A stretch of DNA of 64,000 nucleotides from Cladochytrium replicatum (lineage: Eukaryota; Chytridiomycota; Chytridiomycetes; Cladochytriales; Cladochytriaceae): assembly GCA_025526935.1 (NCBI GenBank), contig JAHLKD010000048.1:310001-374000 (forward strand). The letters run 5' to 3'. The notes under the pieces are model-generated. The model saw only the letters and a list, made by a program, of their open reading frames with translations. It had not been told where the DNA came from and made no database searches. Shown here in pieces: positions 59,560 to 64,000 of the stretch (positions are counted from its first letter, which is position 1; every line of letters starts with the position of its first letter). The translations under genes were made by a program, and so were the position numbers.

Positions 59560-61994
59560 ATGGACGCCGCCTTTGTTAAACCAAAGCGTAAGGCAGCGTC
59601 CGACGCAAGCCAAAGACTAGTGGACAGTCATCCGCTTGACACACGGAAGCGAAGTCTGCCAGCCCCCCAAATTTCAGAGGCGTCCAGCGAGGGGAACATC
59701 ATGCAGGACAAACGCAGACGTGTATCAGGACACGGTGGCAACAACAGCGCTCGAGAGCCGAGCTCCACATCTTCTTCCAATGACTCCAGCGAGTTGGGCC
59801 CGGCTTCTCAGCATGCACCACAGCTTCCTGCCGACGTTAGTTTTGCTGACTCTTCAGTGCGACAGGAGCCTGCAGCTGGATCAGTTCAACCATCAATGCT
59901 TTCATCAGACGCAGATGTTGATAGCATGTCGGACTGTAGAGGTAGTCGAGGCGGCATAGCGAAGGATTACTATAAGGTTGATAATGGTCTGAGAACATGT
60001 TTGGTTGCGAAATGCAAGTGGAGCCAGAAGGTCGATAAGACGGGATCAACAAAAAACTTCCTCCGGCATCTGAAAACCACCATGGAAGTATTGCCAGGTC
60101 GCTTGGACTGTTGGACATCGTCCCCAAGGGACAACAGACATTGAATTTCGGCTCGCAGGAGAAGGAGCAAAACTTTGTGTTCAATCCAGACGTAGCGTGG
60201 CGGTCGATTTTGGACTGGATTGCTGCAGACAATCAGGCTTTTACTGTTGTGGAGAACGAGTTCTTTGTCAGCATGCTGAAGACTTTTCAGCCAAACTATA
60301 CACCAAAGACGGCAAAAGCAGTGAAGCAAAAGGAGATGGATCTTTACGATAGGCAGAAGGAGCTCATTAAAGGTCTGATTGTTGGTTCGCCTTCAAAAGT
60401 ATCAATAACAGCTGACTGTTGGACATCGAAGAACCAGATTTCTTTTCTTGGAATTACTGCCCACTTCATCACGAAAGAATGGGAGCCGCAGGACTTGCTG
60501 CTGCAGATGATTCCGATGGTTGGAAAGCATGAAGGCGTCGCCATGGCTAGTCAGCTTGTCAAGTGTCTGGATGAATTTGGCATGCTATCGGGTGAACGCT
60601 TATTGTGCATTACAACCGACAACGGTTCAAACAACTTTACCATGAGTGCTAAGCTGGAGACGCTCTTGGAAGATAGGGATATTGCGTGGTCTGCAGAAAC
60701 TCAACACATGCGGTGTATGGCACACATTATCAATCTTGCAGCAAAGGATTTTATCGATACATTCGCGCCCGCAGGGGAAACAGTCGCAAATGACGATAAC
60801 TCCGGCGTTAATGTCATAAACCTTCTTCGACGGCTAGTCAGAGGAATCCGGTCTTCCCCAAAACGACGAAGCTCATTTATTGATTCGTGCCGATTTGTGA
60901 AACTGGTTCCTCTATTACCAATTATCGATGTGACAACTCGCTGGAATAGCACGTTCTATATGGTCAAACGAGCCTTACAGCTACGAGAGGCAATGGACAA
61001 AATATGCTGGATTGAAGATTCTTTGAAAGATTGGTCAATAAATCCAAAGCAATGGGAGGTCCTACAGAAGATCTGGGATGGTTTGAGTGTTTTCGAGGTT
61101 ATATCAAAGGCAATCAAAGGGTCTAGATATCCAACACTTCCGCTTGTTATTCCATTTTACAACGATCTTATCGATCAACTGGAGGACCTAGAGGATGCAG
61201 AATTAGATGAAACTTTCACCAAAGCATTTCGAAATGCACTAGATAAGCTGAGAATATATTACTCAATCGCTAAGAGCCCGTGTTTAGCAGTTGCTACGGT
61301 ACTCGATCCTCGTTTTAAGGATCAATATTATCGATTTTCAAAGGCTTGGGAGAAAGATGTAGGAAGGGATCAGGTCACCCTAGTGCGGAAAGTCTGGGAG
61401 GAATCGTATAAGTCACGGAAAATCAAGAACAGTGGTGCCGATGTTTTTGGAAACACGCCAGAACGTCGACACGATTCGAGCGGAGCTTCCGGTGATAGAC
61501 AGAAAAAAACGGACGCTGAACGCTTGAGAGCCATTAGATCCGTTTTCATCTGGCAAGAAGAGATTCCTGAGGAAAAAGATGAGCTGGATCGCTATCTTGG
61601 CGATCAGGTACTCCGCGGTATTGATTCTGATGGGAAGCCAATCAATATTATGGACTGGTGGAAGACCGTTGGAAGTGTGAACTTTCCAGCCCTAAGCCAG
61701 ATGGCAATGGACTATTTAGGAATACCAGCAACAAGCGCTCCAGTCGAACGAAAGTTTTCAGCCGGGGTTGATTTGGTACCTGCAACTCGCAACCGCCTTG
61801 CTCCAAGAACAATAAATGCGTTGATGTGCCGTCATGACTGGTTGCATCAATTGAGTGCTGAAGAACCGTTCAAAAATGATTCCCTAGATTCAAAAAGTGA
61901 TGTTAGTGAGGATTTTGTAAAGGTGCATAATTTTGGCGAGGATTTTGATGTGGTATTAGAGTTGGAAGCAACTGATGATAACCCACTCTTTTAA
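59560..61994 (+). pseudogene. hAT-family transposase, one frameshift
   Basis: The first frame (59560-60144) has a basic Ser-rich N-terminus and a BED-type zinc finger starting CLVAKCKWSQKV and ending near HLKT. The second frame (from about 60081 to 61994) carries the catalytic core: SITADCWTSKNQISFLGITA, ITTDNGSNNFTMSAKL, RCMAHIINLAAKDFI, VTTRWNSTFYMVKRAL and the C-terminal dimerisation block TSAPVERKFSAGVDLVPATR. The frames meet near 60074-60082, at the end of the BED finger, with a one-base offset. No plausible intron fits. Either a disabling indel or frameshifting would join them; a mutation is likelier. Aside from this the frame is uninterrupted. Activity in trans from another copy would be needed. 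Confidence 0.88.
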
Positions 61995-62019
61995 ATATAA
62001 ATTGTTGTTTAGACTGTTC

Positions 62020-63055
62020 ATCTGTTGAAGTACCGTCCAGGAGTTGAGAAAGCGACCGCCTGGACAGAATCCTATTACAAGTAGTATTTGTAGAGAGGTT
62101 GGTTGTACTTGATCGAGATCAGTGAAGTATCAGTGAAGTACCGTCAATGAGTTGAGAAAGTGTCCAGGTGGACAGAATCTTATTGCTAGTAACATTATTA
62201 GAGAGGTTAGCTGTACTCGATAGAGATCACTGAAGTACCGTCAATGAGTTGAGAAAGTGTCCGGGTGGACAGAATCCTATTGCTAGTAACATTGATAGAG
62301 AGGTTAGTTGTATTGGGTAGAGATCACTGAAGTACCGTCAATGAGTTGAGAAAGTGTCCGGGTGGACAGAATCCTATTGCTAGTAGTATTTGTAGAGAGG
62401 TTAGCTGTACCTGATAGAGATTACTGAAGTACCGTCAATGAGTTGAGAAAGTGTCCGGGTGGACAGAATCGTATTGCTAGTAACATTGATAGAGAGGTTA
62501 GCTGTATTGGGTAGAGATAACTGAAGTACGTCAATGAGTTGAGAAAGTGTCCGGGTGGACAGAATCTTATTGCTAGTAACATTGATAGAGATGTTAGTTT
62601 GTACTTGATAGAGATCACTCAAGTACCGTCAATGAGTTAAGAAAGTGTCCGGGTGGACAGAATCTTATTGCTAGTAACATTGATAGAGAGGTTAGCTGTA
62701 CTTGATAGAGATCACTGAAGTACCGTCAATGAGTTGAGAAAGTGTCCGGGTGGACATAATTTTATTGCTAGTAACATTGATAGAGATGTTAGTTGTACTT
62801 GATAGAGATCACTCAAGTACCGTCAATGAGTTAAGAAAGTGTCCGGGTGGACAGAATCGTATTGCTAGTAACATTGATAGAGAGGTTAGTTGTATTGGGT
62901 AGAGATCACTGAAGTACCGTAAATGAGTTGAGAAAGTGTCCGGGTGGACAGAATCCTATTGCTAGTAGTATTTGTAGAGAGGTTAGCTGTACCTGATAGA
63001 GATTACTGAAGTACCGTCAATGAGTTGAGAAAGTGTCCGGGTGGACAGAAATCTG
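62020..63055. repeat. right subterminal array, inverted relative to the left
   Basis: Eleven units, most spaced 94-98 bp, with GTCCGGGTGGACA cores at about 62049 (degenerate), 62161, 62261, 62356, 62453, 62550, 62647, 62744, 62841, 62938 and 63036. Each follows CAATGAGTTGAGAAAG, the reverse complement of the left unit. Together the two arrays form imperfect inverted repeats of about 0.9-1.0 kb around the transposase. Confidence 0.93.
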
Positions 63056-63089
63056 GGAGACTGAGTGTCACTGTGTCTGTCTGGGTAGA

Positions 63090-63335
63090 ATAGGATTCTG
63101 TCCCCCCGGACACTTTCTCAACTCATTGACGGTACTTCAGTAATTTCTATCAGGTACAGCTAACCTCTCTATTAATGTTACTAGCAATAAGATTCTGTCC
63201 ACCCGGACACTTTCTCAACTCATTGACGGTACTTCAGTGATCTCTATCAAGTACAGCTAACCTCTCTATCAATTTTACTAGCAATAAGATTCTGTCCACC
63301 CGGACAGAATCCTCTCTATCAATGTTACTAGCCAG
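63090..63335. repeat. three further forward-orientation units beyond the right array
   Basis: Cores lie at about 63100 (GTCCCCCCGGACA), 63197 and 63294, in the left-array orientation. After the last core the sequence turns back on itself as TTCTGTCCACCCGGACAGAA, a 20-bp inverted repeat, then resumes the unit's tail. This looks like the edge of a second element or an inversion junction. Confidence 0.85.
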
Positions 63336-63473
63336 TTTCTTCCCTAGCTTATTATTATTTTCAGATCGGGTAGAAAACTATAGTGTCAGGGAAGTATTAT
63401 AGCATACATTCCTGTAACATTCCGGCTAAGAACACCGGGCCAGTATCTTCCCACGACAAACAGTACAAACACC

Positions 63474-64000
63474 ATGCCTCGAACTACAAAGAAGCGAGCG
63501 TTAAAACAATCCAGACCATCATCTGAAAGAGAATCAAGTGCAGAACCTGTGAATGCACCTGAAACATCTCTGGCATCGGGTTCTGAAGTGGAAGCAGAAG
63601 AAGTTGGCCTTGATGTCAAATCGACAGATGTCAAATCGACAGCTCCTTCAAAGAAACCGGCGCGACGTGGTACTAAAGGGGATGCTGACTATTTGCTCAT
63701 CGACGGACTCTGTCCTGCTTCAGACATACGACTTTGGTATCGAAAATTCAAAGCGAGCGGCCACAGCTACGACTCGGAGGCCTTCATCAGCAACTGTCAA
63801 ACAAATCGTGATGAATGCAGGCCCAAGATTTGTTCTTCAAGGGTTGATCGACCGACTTAACTCTGACAGCAAGCTAGTTCGTCAAGCCCTGAACGAAATT
63901 CACGATGAATGCAGTGGACGAACGGAGTTCATAACAGCAGCAAACGCCTATCGTATGGAGTGCTTGAAAAGCTCTTCCTTTCAGAAGGAAACAACATTTC
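63474..64000 (+). CDS. partial unknown gene at the window edge
   Basis: The start at 63474 gives MPRTTKKRALKQSRPSSERE, a basic, Ser/Glu-rich N-terminus. A second block then reads ADYLLIDGLCPASDIRLWYR. That frame stops at 63860, but another frame continues as GPRFVLQGLIDRLNSDSKLV and EFITAANAYRMEC to the end of the window. The change falls near 63760-63800 and may be a frameshift or an unrecognised intron. I recognise no family. It lies 140 bp beyond the repeat array, so it may belong to a mobile element. Confidence 0.45.

Noticed and set aside
59078-59620. A ~180-codon protein in the left array
   Set aside because: The frame consists of repeat units translated three times over and has no independent support.
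58640-63335. CRISPR-like regularly spaced repeats
   Set aside because: The whole ~97-bp unit is repeated with no unique spacers, it flips orientation around a transposase, and the genome is eukaryotic. It is a transposon subterminal array.

Overview
This is a eukaryotic nuclear window, most likely from a fungus. Genes carry many short GT-AG introns (roughly 50-75 nt). Sec1, synaptojanin, Rtt103/RPRD, RED/IK, BCS1-like and MDR-type ABC genes sit close together on both strands. APE-type non-LTR retrotransposons and a hAT transposon fill the right side. An early-diverging (zoosporic or chytrid-like) lineage would fit the TIR-domain and H-type lectin genes, which are unusual for Dikarya. That lineage call is inference.

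Layout. 0.2-4.4 kb: Sec1/Munc18 gene with a long Pro/Gln-rich tail. 4.7-5.7 kb: tRNA-Trp(CCA) abutting LINE fragments. 6.8-8.9 kb: soluble fumarate reductase fused to cytochrome b5. 9.7-11.2 kb: CID (Rtt103/RPRD-like) protein. 12.9-17.1 kb: synaptojanin-type Sac1/5-phosphatase. 17.4-25.3 kb: an accessory block. It holds an alpha/beta-hydrolase/tyrosine-phosphatase fusion gene, a decayed duplicate of it, an H-type lectin-like gene, an intact TIR-domain gene, a decayed second TIR copy and further fragments. 26.4-29.1 kb: BCS1-like AAA ATPase. 29.5-31.8 kb: RED/IK splicing factor. 32.6-34.6 kb: CAMK-type kinase. 34.6-37.5 kb: multi-pass membrane protein and a fragment of a paralogue. 38.2-47.5 kb: two tandem full-length ABCB (MDR-type) transporters. 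47.9-58.4 kb: nested LINE cluster. 58.6-63.3 kb: hAT transposase between long arrays of ~97-bp repeats in opposite orientations. 63.5 kb to the end: a partial unknown gene.

How the genes relate. The housekeeping genes are unrelated neighbours, although Sec1 and synaptojanin both serve vesicle traffic. The most unusual parts are the TIR/lectin/hydrolase-phosphatase block, with several duplicated and degenerate copies in 8 kb, and the foldback-like hAT element. The LINE shows an exact TAATG stop/start overlap between its two ORFs. Exon boundaries were read by eye from splice consensus and family alignment from memory. No searches were run.
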